A stretch of 64,000 bases of DNA from JAZKHT01 sp040385245 (GCA_040385245.1 JAZKHT010000016.1:21165-85164); one strand, 5' to 3'. Positions 17,385-26,319 are shown, counted from the first letter of the stretch. Numbers and translations: made by a program. Notes: generated by a model from the letters alone, not told the origin.

Positions 17385-18391
17385 TCGGTGGGCGGCAACG
17401 CCCCCGACAGGCCGCGCAGGCCCACCAGCTTGCGTCGTTCATCCGCCGGGTTCACCCCGAACGCCTCGGCATAGTGCCGGGCCATCGGGGTCGATGACGC
17501 ATAGCCCACCGATTGCGCGATCTGGTTGATCGACTGGGTCGAATACAGCACCCGCTGGCGGGCCTTTTTCAGCCGCATCAGCCGATAATATTTCAGCGGG
17601 CTTTGCCCGGTCGCCTTTTTGAAGCACCGCTCCAGATGCCGTTCGGACATGGTCAGCGCCTCGGCCACGTCGGCGATCTGAATCGGGTCTTCGATATGTT
17701 CGGAAAAGATGCGGATCGCGGTGCGGATCTGTTCGGGCAGCATGTCATCGGTGCCGCCCTGCTTTTGCACCGGCACCTTTTGACTGGTGTCTTCGGCGCG
17801 CACAAAGGGGTGCTGGAACCAGCAGGCCACCTCGGTCATCGTGTCACGGCCAAGGCGTTCTTCGATCAGATGCAGCATCAGATCGAACACCGCCCCTGCC
17901 CCGCTGGCAGTATAACGGCGACGGTCGCGCAGGATCACCGACTGGCTGACGGCCATATCGGGAAACTCGGCCCGGAAGGCAGCCTCATAGCACCAATGCA
18001 CCGACACTGCGTGATTTTCCATCACGCCGCTGCGCACAAGGGGGAAGATGCCGCCCGAAAATCCGCCCAGCACCACGCCGCAACGTTCCATCCAGCGCAC
18101 TTGGGCGTTGGACCGTTTGGGGTTCTGAAAGCGCGATGTGGGGCTGGAGAGGAAAATCAGGTAATCCAGCCCCGCCGCCTCGGTCAGGGTCTGGTCTGGA
18201 TCAAACCGCACCTCGGCGCTGGACCGGATGGGGGATGCCTCTTCGCCGATCAGCCGCCAGCTGAATTCTTTCCGCCCAGTGATTTCGTTCGCTGCCCGCA
18301 GCGGTTCGATGGCGCTGGTCAGGCAGGCCATGGGAAAGCCGGGAAACAGCAAAAATCCCAGCGTTGCACAGGTTTCACGCGTCTGCGTCAT
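17381..18391 (-). CDS. GlxA-family AraC-type transcriptional regulator
   Basis: The 336-residue protein has an N-terminal DJ-1/PfpI-like (class I amidotransferase-like) sensor domain (residues ~10-180) and a C-terminal AraC helix-turn-helix pair (residues ~225-320, with Met-Ser-Glu-Arg-His-Leu-Glu-Arg-Cys-Phe and the conserved Pro-x-x-Tyr-Tyr-Arg). This layout is shared with GbdR/ArgR-type activators of quaternary amine and amino acid catabolism. It is convergent with mgdABCD and divergent from the XRE-cupin gene. A longer start at 18421 is possible. It is a likely activator of part of the methylamine cluster. Confidence 0.85.
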   Translation of the reverse strand: MTQTRETCATLGFLLFPGFPMACLTSAIEPLRAANEITGRKEFSWRLIGEEASPIRSSAEVRFDPDQTLTEAAGLDYLIFLSSPTSRFQNPKRSNAQVRWMERCGVVLGGFSGGIFPLVRSGVMENHAVSVHWCYEAAFRAEFPDMAVSQSVILRDRRRYTASGAGAVFDLMLHLIEERLGRDTMTEVACWFQHPFVRAEDTSQKVPVQKQGGTDDMLPEQIRTAIRIFSEHIEDPIQIADVAEALTMSERHLERCFKKATGQSPLKYYRLMRLKKARQRVLYSTQSINQIAQSVGYASSTPMARHYAEAFGVNPADERRKLVGLRGLSGALPPTD

Positions 18392-18422
18392 GGGTGTGCA
18401 TTTTCTGTTGAGTGGTTCCATG

Positions 18423-18446
18423 TTTCACAGTAGTAAAAATTCAGGG
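18423..18446. promoter_or_regulatory. Second copy of the TTTCACAG / TTCAGGG element
   Basis: The two words lie 9 bases apart in the gap between the divergent AraC-type and XRE-cupin genes, matching the pair at 11246-11271 upstream of tdm. It could be an autoregulatory site of either regulator. The longer AraC start at 18421 would just exclude this element. Confidence 0.3.
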
Positions 18447-18472
18447 AACAGTTGCTGTGATGGATCAATCGT

Positions 18473-19141
18473 ATGGATGGACCGACGGACGAGCAGGAAG
18501 AAACCCTGATCCCCAAATCCAAACCGGCCTTCGACCAGGACCCGCACCGCGTGCGCGAACTGTCGGAACGCAATCTGGAAATGGCGATCGGCCGGTCGGT
18601 GCGGGCGTTCCGCCGGCAGCAGGGCATGACCGTGGCCGATCTGGCCGGTGTCACCGGGTTGTCCATCGGGATGCTGTCAAAGATTGAAAACGGCATCACA
18701 TCCCCTTCGCTGACCACCCTGCAAATCCTGAGCCATGCGTTTTCCACACCCATCACCTCGTTCTTTCGCGGGTTCGAGGAACGGCGCGAGGTGCAGCACG
18801 TTAAGGCGGGCGAGCATCTGGAGATTGAACGTCGCGGCACCCGCGCGGGCCATCAATACCACCTGCTTGGACATATCGGATCGAACAATTCGGGCGTCGT
18901 GGTTGAACCCTATCTGATCACCCTGACGGAGGAATCCGATACCTTCCCCACATTCCAGCACGACGGGATCGAGCTGCTTTTCATGCTTGAGGGCGAGGTG
19001 GAGTATCGGCATGGCGATCAGCTTTTCCATTTGAAACCGGGGGACAGCCTGTTTTTTGACGCGGATGCCCAACACGGGCCAGAGGTGCATGTGAAACTTC
19101 CGGCCCGCTACCTTTCCATCATCTCGTACTCGCAGGCATAG
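18473..19141 (+). CDS. XRE-family regulator with C-terminal cupin sensor
   Basis: The 222-residue protein has a helix-turn-helix at residues ~42-95 (Met-Thr-Val-Ala-Asp-Leu-Ala ... Leu-Ser-Lys-Ile-Glu-Asn-Gly-x-x-Ser-Pro-Ser) and a cupin_2 barrel at ~145-220 (Glu-Gly-Glu-Val-Glu-Tyr, Lys-Pro-Gly-Asp-Ser-Leu-Phe-Phe, His-Gly-Pro). XRE-cupin proteins typically sense small amines or amino acids and bind palindromes as dimers. It lies between mgdABCD/AraC and dmmDABC, so it is a candidate for the protein that binds the repeated CCTGNCRGG sites; no direct evidence ties them. Confidence 0.85.
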   Translation: MDGPTDEQEETLIPKSKPAFDQDPHRVRELSERNLEMAIGRSVRAFRRQQGMTVADLAGVTGLSIGMLSKIENGITSPSLTTLQILSHAFSTPITSFFRGFEERREVQHVKAGEHLEIERRGTRAGHQYHLLGHIGSNNSGVVVEPYLITLTEESDTFPTFQHDGIELLFMLEGEVEYRHGDQLFHLKPGDSLFFDADAQHGPEVHVKLPARYLSIISYSQA

Positions 19142-19144
19142 CGC

Positions 19145-19175
19145 CCGTCCGTCTGTCTTTCGACGAAACGGACGG
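19145..19175. terminator. Bidirectional terminator between the XRE-cupin gene and dmmC
   Basis: An 8-bp stem CCGTCCGT with ACGGACGG encloses a T-rich loop between two convergent genes, so it can serve both. Confidence 0.65.
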
Positions 19176-19193
19176 CCCGATTGTCCGGCGGGA

Positions 19194-20234
19194 CTAGTCC
19201 GCCCAAAACCCCGGCGAGGTTGGCGCGCCATCGTCATATTTCGCAAGGAAATCAAGCATCAACGGCTTGTTCCTAAGAAAACCCTTGTAGGTGGCCAACT
19301 CGTCCGGGATGTCGCGGATCACCCGGTGCAGGCGGCGGCCCCATTTCGGCACCGTGACCAGCTCTTCGAACTTGATCAGATAGCAACGGATCGGAAAGAC
19401 GATGGCGTTGGACCGGGGCAACCGGTGCAGCGTCTGCAATTCCACCCGCAGGTGCATCCGGTTGCCGATCGTGTCGGGCGTCAGGCTGGCGCGTGTCGGC
19501 CCCCAGACTGGGTAATTCTCGGGCGAGGTGTCCAGCAACGGATCTACCGTCATGGTCCAGTTGAACCGCCGCACCGGGGCACCGTGCTGCAACTTCAGCA
19601 GAAACTTTAGCGCGCGGTCGAAGACGCCCATCTCGTGCGCCTTGGGCACCGGGGCGTGCCATTCGTGGAACGACATTCCGATGTCGAAATCCAGGCTCCA
19701 GTCGGCCTGGGTCGTGACCATCCCGGCCTCGATCCACAGGTTGTCGTCGCGCTGATCCTGCAGGGTGAAATCGCCCTGCGTCTGACGGGTGATGTATTCC
19801 ATCGGCCCGTAGGGCAGCGTGGTTTCATCCAGAAAGGTAAAGGTGTCGTCGATCCCAAGCGGCCGGTTGATCCAGTGCCAGCGGTTGCCGTCCTTGGTCA
19901 GTGAAAACCATTGGGGGTAGTCGCGCGCCTTGCTTTCCATGATCAGTTCCAGCAGGTCCCAGCCTGCCAGCGTCATATGCGGCAGCGACTGGCAGCGCAG
20001 CGGATCTTCGGCCAGCACCATCGCGCGATCGCGCATTTCGGCGACGTAGTGTTCGTCTACGTCGAACATGTGTTCAAACACCGATCCGGGGCGGCCCGGC
20101 ACATGCGGTTCCATGTTGACGGAATACATGTAGCTGTCTTCCGGGAACGGGAACGGAAAGCGCTTGATCGCCTTGTCCGAGTTCTTGAACGTGAAATCGT
20201 TGCGGAAGGTTTCGTCGTTGAAGTCCAGGCTCAT
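19194..20234 (-). CDS. dmmC: Dimethylamine monooxygenase haem subunit (DUF3445, oxidative N-demethylase)
   Basis: The 346-residue protein belongs to the DUF3445 family, the haem-dependent oxidative N-demethylase subunit of dimethylamine monooxygenase. Visible family features include Phe-Pro-Phe-Pro-Phe-Pro-Glu-Asp near residue 27, Arg-Val-Glu-Leu-Gln-Thr-Leu-x-Arg-Leu-Pro and Arg-Cys-Tyr-Leu late in the protein. It follows dmmB by 9 bases. The complex oxidises dimethylamine to monomethylamine and formaldehyde with NADPH and O2. The gene letter follows the reported dmmDABC order, which this operon reproduces. Confidence 0.87.
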   Translation of the reverse strand: MSLDFNDETFRNDFTFKNSDKAIKRFPFPFPEDSYMYSVNMEPHVPGRPGSVFEHMFDVDEHYVAEMRDRAMVLAEDPLRCQSLPHMTLAGWDLLELIMESKARDYPQWFSLTKDGNRWHWINRPLGIDDTFTFLDETTLPYGPMEYITRQTQGDFTLQDQRDDNLWIEAGMVTTQADWSLDFDIGMSFHEWHAPVPKAHEMGVFDRALKFLLKLQHGAPVRRFNWTMTVDPLLDTSPENYPVWGPTRASLTPDTIGNRMHLRVELQTLHRLPRSNAIVFPIRCYLIKFEELVTVPKWGRRLHRVIRDIPDELATYKGFLRNKPLMLDFLAKYDDGAPTSPGFWAD

Positions 20235-20243
20235 CGCTTCCCC

Positions 20244-21209
20244 CTATCGGTCCAGCACGAGGGTCTTGCCCCCGAAGCGCGACACGCATGGCATGATCTT
20301 GGCGTTGCTCGCCTTTTGGTCGTCCGTCAGCCAGTGGTCGTTGTGTTCGATGTGACCGTCGCAGTCCAGCACATCGGTTTCACACTGACCGCAGGCACCG
20401 CCCCGGCACAGATAAGGGGCATCCACGCCCGCCGCCTCGATCGCCTCAAGCAGCGATTGTGCGGCACCGACGGTTATGGTCTTGCCCGATGCGGCAAGGC
20501 GCACCTCGAAGGGTTTGCCGACAGGTGGGGCAAGGAATTCTTCGGAATGGACGGCAGCCCGTGGCCAACCCAGTGTTTCCGCCGTGTTGCGGACCCATGC
20601 GATCATGCCCTTTGGACCACAGACATAAAGATGCGTGCCAAGGGGTTGCCCCGTCAGCAAGGACGCAAGGTCGATCCGCTGATCCTGATCATCAAAGTAG
20701 ACATGCACCCGGTCGTCGTAATGCGCTTTCAGCGCATCGACATAGGCACCAAGCGCCGGACTGCGCACCGAATAGTGCAGTTCGAACCGCCCGCCCATGG
20801 ACTGAAGCGCTGCCATCTGGCTGATGAAGGGGGTGATGCCGATGCCGCCCGCGATCATCAGGTGCTTTTTCGCGCGCGCGTCGACCGGGAACAGGTTGAC
20901 GGGATGGCTGATCACCATCTGCATTCCCGGCGTCACATGCTGGTGCAGGAACAGCGACCCGCCCCGCCCCACATCATCGCGCCGCACGGAAATCTCATAC
21001 CCCGAGGTGTCGGATGGCTGGCTCATCAGCGAATAGGGGTTCATGCGGCGCGTGCCGTGGTCGTCCATTTCGACAACGATGTGCGAGCCGCCCGAAAACG
21101 GCGGCATCGGCCCGCCATCGCGGCGCACAAAACGGAACCGCTTGATCAGCGGATTGACTTGAACGACTTCCGCCACGGTGACGGGGATTTTGGGGGCACC
21201 CACGCTCAT
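20244..21209 (-). CDS. dmmB: Dimethylamine monooxygenase reductase subunit (PDR/VanB-type ferredoxin reductase)
   Basis: The 321-residue protein has an FMN/NAD(P)-binding reductase module (residues ~5-225; Tyr-Ser-Leu near 60, Gly-Gly-Ile-Gly-Ile-Thr-Pro near 122, Val-Cys-Gly-Pro-Lys-Gly near 203) followed by a plant-type [2Fe-2S] ferredoxin domain with Cys-Arg-Gly-Gly-Ala-Cys-Gly-Gln-Cys and a distal Cys. It feeds electrons to the haem subunit. Its ATG overlaps the dmmA stop (ATGA), so the two are translationally coupled. Confidence 0.9.
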   Translation of the reverse strand: MSVGAPKIPVTVAEVVQVNPLIKRFRFVRRDGGPMPPFSGGSHIVVEMDDHGTRRMNPYSLMSQPSDTSGYEISVRRDDVGRGGSLFLHQHVTPGMQMVISHPVNLFPVDARAKKHLMIAGGIGITPFISQMAALQSMGGRFELHYSVRSPALGAYVDALKAHYDDRVHVYFDDQDQRIDLASLLTGQPLGTHLYVCGPKGMIAWVRNTAETLGWPRAAVHSEEFLAPPVGKPFEVRLAASGKTITVGAAQSLLEAIEAAGVDAPYLCRGGACGQCETDVLDCDGHIEHNDHWLTDDQKASNAKIMPCVSRFGGKTLVLDR

Positions 21210-21826
21210 TTGAAACGCTCCACGGCGGGGGGGACGGTGCCGGGGTCTTCGGCATCGATGTTGACGCCCTGAAAGGCGGCCAGACGGCGGGAATAGTGAT
21301 CGCGCACGAACAGGTTCAGCCCGCAATGGCTGCATCGGAACGGGTCGGTTCGGACGTTTTCGGTGATGCCCTTGCAGTGCACGCATTGCACGCGGCGCAC
21401 GGTCGATCCGCGATGTTCGGTCTGCACCGCGTCATGCGGCAGGCCCGCCATCATCGCCTCGCGCTGGACCTGCCCGATCAGGCTTTCGGTGCCGGCAAGA
21501 TAGATCTGCAAGCCCATATGGGCATCGGTCAGCACCTTTTGCAGGCGCGGCAAGGCGGCGGCAAAGGTTGGGCTGCGGTGATACTGCGCGGGCTGCAGCG
21601 CCAGCAACGCGGCCCCCCGGTCTGTGCCATTGGGGCCGGGCATATAGATGATATGGCTGTGCGCCAGCAGCGAAGGCGCATCCGCCCCCGCCTTTTCGAA
21701 CATCTCGATCACGGCGTCGGCCCCTTCGCCGTCGGCCACGATCAGGTGGCCGGTGCCCGGTCTGGGGGACAAGGCGCCATAGACAGGGCGGCTGCGGATG
21801 GACGGCTCGAATACTGTCTTTGTCAT
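21206..21826 (-). CDS. dmmA: Dimethylamine monooxygenase subunit DmmA
   Basis: The 206-residue protein matches the DmmA type. Its C-terminal third carries two CxxC knuckles (Cys-Val-His-Cys and Cys-Ser-His-Cys, ~12 residues apart), a likely zinc or iron site, and its N-terminal part has an alternating hydrophobic pattern like a nucleotide-binding fold (Ile-Val-Ala-Asp-Gly). It sits between dmmD and dmmB and overlaps dmmB. The ATG at 21826 is chosen; 21838 is also in frame. Confidence 0.8.
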   Translation of the reverse strand: MTKTVFEPSIRSRPVYGALSPRPGTGHLIVADGEGADAVIEMFEKAGADAPSLLAHSHIIYMPGPNGTDRGAALLALQPAQYHRSPTFAAALPRLQKVLTDAHMGLQIYLAGTESLIGQVQREAMMAGLPHDAVQTEHRGSTVRRVQCVHCKGITENVRTDPFRCSHCGLNLFVRDHYSRRLAAFQGVNIDAEDPGTVPPAVERFK

Positions 21827-21883
21827 GGACCCAATCACACGAAAAAGGTGCGCCGAGGCAGAACCCCGGCGCAGGTCAGGGGA

Positions 21884-23020
21884 TCAGCCTTTGGCGGTGC
21901 GGCGCTTTTTCTCGATGTCGTAGAACGGCATCGGATGCGTCGTGGCGGCAATCTCGCCATGGGTGGAACAGTTCACCACCAGCTTGGTGCCGGTGTTGGC
22001 GCAATCGACTGGCAGGCGGGCAATGGCTATGTTGTGCTTGTTCAGCGGCGAATACATCGCCTGCGTGACCACGCCCACCTTTTTGCCGTTCTGGAACACC
22101 GGCGCACCGTTGCCGGGTACGTTGGTCCCGTCCAGCTTCAGCCCCCAGATCTTGAAGCGTTCCTTGCCCTTCAGGCGGTAGTGTTCCTCCGCGCCACGGA
22201 AGCCGACCTTGCCGGGGGATACAGTGAAATCAAGGCCCAGTTCCCACAGCGTGTCGCCAGGGCCTTCGTTTTCGAACGGATACATTTCCGAATTGTCGAA
22301 GGGGAAGAACAACAGGTAGCTTTCGGTGCGCAGCATATCCAGCGTGGTAAAGCGGCAGGGGATGATCCCCATCGACTTGCCCTCGTCCAGGATGCGGTCC
22401 CAAATCATCGGCGCGTCCTGCCCACGGCAGAACAGTTCGTACCCCCGCTCACCCGTATAGCCGGTGCGCGAGATCATGACGGGTTTGCCGAACAGCGAGG
22501 TCTGCATCTGCGCGAAATAGGGCAGCGCGCGGATGCCTTCGACGTGGCGTTCCAGATAATCCACAGCGAGCGGCCCTTGCAGCGACAGGTCGTGCAGGTT
22601 GTCGTCAAAGCGCACAGACACATCGCGCCCGGTGGCGGCCATGGTCAACTGCTCGTGCGCGCCGCCCGATCCGTGTACAACCATGAAGGCGTTAGGCCCG
22701 GTGCGGTAGATCACGCAGTCATCGACGAACTTGCCCGCATCGTTCAGCATGGTCGCATAGACCGACCGGCCCGGCATCAGCTTTTCGATGTTGCGGGTGG
22801 TGGCACGTTCGATCACATGGCTGGCCGCAGATCCGGTGATGTGCACCTTCTTCAGCCCCGACACATCCATCAGTCCGGCCTTGGTGCGGATGGCCATGTA
22901 TTCGGCATCCGGGTCGCCATCATAGCTCCAGGCGGTGCCCATCCCGCTCCAGTCTTCGAGGTTGGAACCAAGGGCGCGGTGACGGTCGCCGAGTGTCGAG
23001 AATCTCCAGGAATTGGTCAT
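21884..23020 (-). CDS. dmmD: GcvT-like folate-dependent protein, DmmD
   Basis: The 378-residue protein has an aminomethyltransferase (GcvT) fold with the conserved Asp-Val-Ser-Gly-Leu near residue 53, Ser-Arg-Thr-Gly-Tyr-Thr-Gly-Glu-Arg-Gly-Tyr-Glu near 195 and Arg-Thr-Glu-Ser near 245. It is the first gene of the dmmDABC operon. The probable role is to capture formaldehyde released from dimethylamine on tetrahydrofolate. The start at 23020 follows a G-rich ribosome binding site. A palindromic site lies 81 bases upstream. Confidence 0.85.
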   Translation of the reverse strand: MTNSWRFSTLGDRHRALGSNLEDWSGMGTAWSYDGDPDAEYMAIRTKAGLMDVSGLKKVHITGSAASHVIERATTRNIEKLMPGRSVYATMLNDAGKFVDDCVIYRTGPNAFMVVHGSGGAHEQLTMAATGRDVSVRFDDNLHDLSLQGPLAVDYLERHVEGIRALPYFAQMQTSLFGKPVMISRTGYTGERGYELFCRGQDAPMIWDRILDEGKSMGIIPCRFTTLDMLRTESYLLFFPFDNSEMYPFENEGPGDTLWELGLDFTVSPGKVGFRGAEEHYRLKGKERFKIWGLKLDGTNVPGNGAPVFQNGKKVGVVTQAMYSPLNKHNIAIARLPVDCANTGTKLVVNCSTHGEIAATTHPMPFYDIEKKRRTAKG

Positions 23021-23100
23021 AGGTGCCCCCCGTTGGACGTGTTTTTCGGGGGATACTCTGTGGTCTATATTTTCGGAAATCAACCTTGTTGTGCAAAAAG

Positions 23101-23118
23101 TTTTCCTGTCAGGGAATT
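23101..23118. promoter_or_regulatory. Palindromic operator candidate upstream of dmmDABC (site 2)
   Basis: TTTTCCTGTCAGGGAATT contains the perfect palindrome CCTGTCAGG and aligns with the tmm site at 14 of 18 positions. It lies 81 bases from the dmmD ATG. Confidence 0.6.
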
Positions 23119-23194
23119 ATCTTGTCGGATTGCGGGCCGTGGGTCGGATTTGGATGGGTCACGCCCGGATCCTGCCCGCGGTTTGGGCAATGCA

Positions 23195-23223
23195 AAAAGG
23201 GCGGCCCTCCGGGCCGCCCTTTT
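23195..23223 (-). terminator. Rho-independent terminator downstream of the first APC permease
   Basis: A 13-bp perfect stem (AAAAGGGCGGCCC with GGGCCGCCCTTTT) and 3-base loop lie just past the permease stop. Both arms end in A/T runs, so it can act in either direction. Confidence 0.85.
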
Positions 23224-23244
23224 CACGTCAGCTATGGCCTTGCC

Positions 23245-24951
23245 TCACGACGGCAGGACAAAGAACCAGTTGGCCCACAGCACGATTGCCGCCCCCAGGA
23301 TCAGCGCAAGATAGGGCAGCATCCCCGCCTTGCGTTCGCCCAGATCGCCGTTCGACAGACCCAGATCCTCCATCGCTTCGGGCGGGAACTTGCCGCCGTC
23401 CTGCACATAATGGCGGAACCAGAACACCGGAATGATCAGGGCCGCAAAGATGACCCCCGCCCACAGCGCGTTTGAATAGCCCCAGACCTTGGCCCCTGCC
23501 CCAAGGAACAGCGCGTTCACAAAGGCAAGCACGGTGTTGATCCCGATCAGGACAGACGGTGCTTTCCACGGGCGGTAGATGTGGCCAGAGTCGATCCGGT
23601 GAATCCAGCCTGCGTTCAGGTTCAGGAAGTTGAAGGTCAGATAGCCCACGTTCGAGATGGCCAGAACGTAGAAGTAGCCGCCCGCATCCGACGCCAGCGC
23701 AAGAAGGAACAGGTTGAACACAAGGTCGGTCCACATCGCATTGGTCGGCGCGCCGTGGTCGTTCACATGGCTCAGGTATTTCGGCAACCAGCCGTCCCGC
23801 GACCCCTGATACAGGGTGCGCGACGATCCGGCCATCGCCGTCATGATGGCAAGGAACAGCGCCAGAATCATCAGGATGACGAAAATCTGCGTCATCACCT
23901 TGCCAGAGGACACCAGGCTTCCCAGCGCCTCGCCGATGCCGGTGCCGTCGACGATACCGGGGGCCAGCATCGCCTCGGCCCCAAAGACGCCCTGGAACGA
24001 GAAGGGCACAAGGAAGAAGAACACAACGCACAACAGGCCCGAAAAGAAGATCGCCTTGAAGGTGTCGGTCTTCGGGTTGCGCATTTCCGCCGTGTAGCAA
24101 ACGGCGGTTTCAAAGCCGTAGGTGGACCATGCCGCGATGTACATCGCACCCAGGAACAGCGTCCAGCCACCGATGTTCCACGCCCCGTCCACGCCGGAAT
24201 AGCTGGCGGTCGGCGGCACGATGTCGGTGACGTTGGTGTAATCAATGGCCCCGGTCAGGATCGGCACAAGGCCCACCGCCAGCAGCGGCACCAGCACGAT
24301 GATCGCCAGCACCTTTTGCGCCGACGCGGTCGAGGCGATGCCGCGATGCTGGATGGCAAAGATGATGAACATCAGCACCGCGCCGATGACGAAGGTGGAG
24401 TTGAAGTGCAGCGTGCCCAGACCCGGAACGTTAATCGCCAGCGCCTCCCATCCCCGGATGGCAGGGGTCAGGGCGGCGACGGCATCATCCGCCGTCTTGC
24501 CGGCGTTGGCCGCCAGCCAATCCAGCACCAGTTGCGAGTCCGCCGCAGGAATGGGGAACAGCGCGTTCAGGATATAGCCCGCAGCGATGGCACAACCCAA
24601 GGACAGCACGGGCGACCAGGCAAACCAGTTGCACCACACCGACAGGGGCGCGATGACCTTGGAATAGCGGATCCAGGCCGTCGCCCCATAGATCGAGGCG
24701 CCGCCCGACTTGTTGCCGAACATCCCGGCCATTTCGGCGTAGGTGAAGGATTGCAGAAATCCCATGATCATCGACAGGATCCAGACGAGAAACGCCGCCT
24801 TGCCTGCGACACCGGCGATCCCGCCGATGGAAAACAACACCAGTGGCGGGACACCCGCCGCGACCCAAAAGGCCCCTCGCCAGTCAAGCGCGCGATGAAG
24901 CGACCCTGCCCTGCTTTCGGCCGATACGGCCGACATTGATTTCGATGACAT
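23245..24951 (-). CDS. APC-superfamily amino acid/amine permease
   Basis: The 568-residue protein has about 12 hydrophobic helices of the amino acid permease fold; helix 1 carries the Gly-Gly-Ile-Ala-Gly-Val-Ala-Gly turn, which in APC proteins lies at the substrate site. The start at 24951 has GGGAG 8 bases upstream. It is flanked by dmmDABC and the second permease operon and has its own upstream palindromic site. A methylated amine or N-methylated amino acid is the likely substrate by context; there is no TmoXWV-type TMAO importer in the window. Confidence 0.8.
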   Translation of the reverse strand: MSSKSMSAVSAESRAGSLHRALDWRGAFWVAAGVPPLVLFSIGGIAGVAGKAAFLVWILSMIMGFLQSFTYAEMAGMFGNKSGGASIYGATAWIRYSKVIAPLSVWCNWFAWSPVLSLGCAIAAGYILNALFPIPAADSQLVLDWLAANAGKTADDAVAALTPAIRGWEALAINVPGLGTLHFNSTFVIGAVLMFIIFAIQHRGIASTASAQKVLAIIVLVPLLAVGLVPILTGAIDYTNVTDIVPPTASYSGVDGAWNIGGWTLFLGAMYIAAWSTYGFETAVCYTAEMRNPKTDTFKAIFFSGLLCVVFFFLVPFSFQGVFGAEAMLAPGIVDGTGIGEALGSLVSSGKVMTQIFVILMILALFLAIMTAMAGSSRTLYQGSRDGWLPKYLSHVNDHGAPTNAMWTDLVFNLFLLALASDAGGYFYVLAISNVGYLTFNFLNLNAGWIHRIDSGHIYRPWKAPSVLIGINTVLAFVNALFLGAGAKVWGYSNALWAGVIFAALIIPVFWFRHYVQDGGKFPPEAMEDLGLSNGDLGERKAGMLPYLALILGAAIVLWANWFFVLPS

Positions 24952-25020
24952 TCCGTTAGCTCCCGTTCCCTGTTGACGCCCGGTTGCGCGCACCGATCAA
25001 AGCGGCGGCGTGCCGGAGGT

Positions 25021-25038
25021 ATTTCTTGTCAGGCCACC
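25021..25038. promoter_or_regulatory. Palindromic operator candidate upstream of the first APC permease (site 3)
   Basis: ATTTCTTGTCAGGCCACC matches 12 of 18 positions of the dmm site, including TTTC-TTGTCAGG, and lies 70 bases from the permease ATG, a position like those of sites 1 and 2. Confidence 0.45.
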
Positions 25039-25207
25039 CCCGGCGCAGTGACTGCCCGGAGAATCTGACCGTTTTGATCCCGCGCATCGCACCCCCCCTC
25101 TCGGGTCCGGCGGCGGTCGGGGTGGCGTTGAAAGGCCGCCTTGCGTTTTTCGCCCCGCAGAGGCGGCGGTTCACGGCTTTTTCCCCAGCGCTACCTTGAA
25201 AGACGAC

Positions 25208-25246
25208 CCTGCCAGGTCAAGCAGTTTATTTGCCTGACGGGAAAAA
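25208..25246. promoter_or_regulatory. Two further CCTGNCRGG sites in the 358-bp gap upstream of the permease (site 4)
   Basis: CCTGCCAGG at 25208-25216 and CCTGACGGG at 25233-25241, 25 bases apart. The second is extended to TTTGCCTGACGGGAAAAA, close to the consensus. The remainder of the 24952-25309 gap shows no convincing gene. Confidence 0.45.
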
Positions 25247-25309
25247 ATTTTGCTTTGGGGGCAGAACCGGGCCGCTATCGCCGCTTCATCGGGCAATCGC
25301 CTGCGTCGA

Positions 25310-25582
25310 TCAGGCGGGGTGCGATTGACGCCACACCTCGAACCGCACGCGCGCCAGCTTATAGGCGTCGATGATCGACAACCCATAGACGAACAGCCCC
25401 CCGGCCAGTTTCCCCACGATGGACACATCGGGATCGGCGGTCTTCAGCGTGAAGGCCCCCAGCAGCAGGATGAAGAACAGGAACGTCAGCCCCCGCACCG
25501 GTTGACGATTCAAAACCTGCCCCGTGCCGGGCAACAGGATGGCGGCGACCAGCACAGCATGGGGGTTGATCGGGCGAGGCAT
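25310..25582 (-). CDS. Small two-helix membrane protein (90 aa)
   Basis: The N-terminal region has Leu-Leu-Pro-Gly-Thr-Gly-Gln-Val-Leu-Asn near residue 16 and two helices (~27-45 and ~56-72), followed by a basic tail. The Pro-Gly-x-Gly-Gln motif recalls TM2-type small membrane proteins. It is the last gene of the six-gene run beginning at 28579 and starts 3 bases after its neighbour's stop. The function is unknown. Confidence 0.7.
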   Translation of the reverse strand: MPRPINPHAVLVAAILLPGTGQVLNRQPVRGLTFLFFILLLGAFTLKTADPDVSIVGKLAGGLFVYGLSIIDAYKLARVRFEVWRQSHPA

Positions 25583-25585
25583 CGG

Positions 25586-26263
25586 TCAGGCCTTTCCTTC
25601 GGACATCAGATCATCCCGCAACCCGCGCAGGCCGGTCAACAACGGCAGCAGCGTCGCGGGGTCCAGCGGTGTGCTGCCCAGTTCGGCATCGCGGAACAAA
25701 AGATAACGGGCGCGGTCCGCCTCTTGCACCAGCCAGACAAGGCGGCAGCCCTTGGGGGAAATCACCACCTCTTTCAGGCAGTCCTGATCCAGCCGCGCGA
25801 TGTGACGGCCCAGTTTGTCGGCGTCGGGCATTGCGGCGAGATCATCGGTGCGGATCGCGCAATCGGGCGGAAATCCGGGGGGCGCGGCCACCTGAATGGG
25901 CAGGCTGCGGAAATTGGAAAACGTCTCAGTCCCCGACGGGCGCAGCACCACATCCAGCGTGCCGCGCAGGGGCAAGGGCGTGGGCAAGGTCACCAGCAGC
26001 CACAGCGCGGGCAATTTGCGATAGGTCAGCGTGTCGGGCACGACTTGCAGGTCGAACAGGTCTGCACCGTGATGCCCCGACAGGCGTGGAAACCCGGTAG
26101 GTGATATTGCGCGGCGGATGTCGGTGAACAGGGGGGCCACCTGATCCAGATAGCCCGCCCGAACGTCTGCACGGCTTTTCGATTGACGGCGCAGGTGCAT
26201 CATCATGGCGAACCATGCAGCCGCAACCGGCAGGGCCGTCGCCCCATAGACAAACTGGTTCAT
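25586..26263 (-). CDS. Membrane-anchored protein of unknown function (225 aa)
   Basis: One N-terminal membrane helix (residues ~4-20) is followed by a charged linker and a ~190-residue soluble domain with several beta-like stretches (Leu-Trp-Leu-Leu-Val-Thr-Leu, Leu-Val-Trp-Leu-Val-Gln). No known family is recognised. The start at 26263 avoids the unlikely N-terminal lead of the longer frame, which overlaps the permease. It lies between the second APC permease and the 90-residue protein in one operon. Confidence 0.65.
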   Translation of the reverse strand: MNQFVYGATALPVAAAWFAMMMHLRRQSKSRADVRAGYLDQVAPLFTDIRRAISPTGFPRLSGHHGADLFDLQVVPDTLTYRKLPALWLLVTLPTPLPLRGTLDVVLRPSGTETFSNFRSLPIQVAAPPGFPPDCAIRTDDLAAMPDADKLGRHIARLDQDCLKEVVISPKGCRLVWLVQEADRARYLLFRDAELGSTPLDPATLLPLLTGLRGLRDDLMSEGKA

Positions 26264-26319
26264 GTCCCTGCCCCGCTGCAAAGGCGCGGCCCGCCGGATC
26301 GACGGGCCGCAGTCATCGT

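Noticed and set aside
21296..23314. A 672-codon plus-strand frame across dmmA-dmmD
   Set aside because: Shadow of the dmm operon; composition is biased and no domain is visible.
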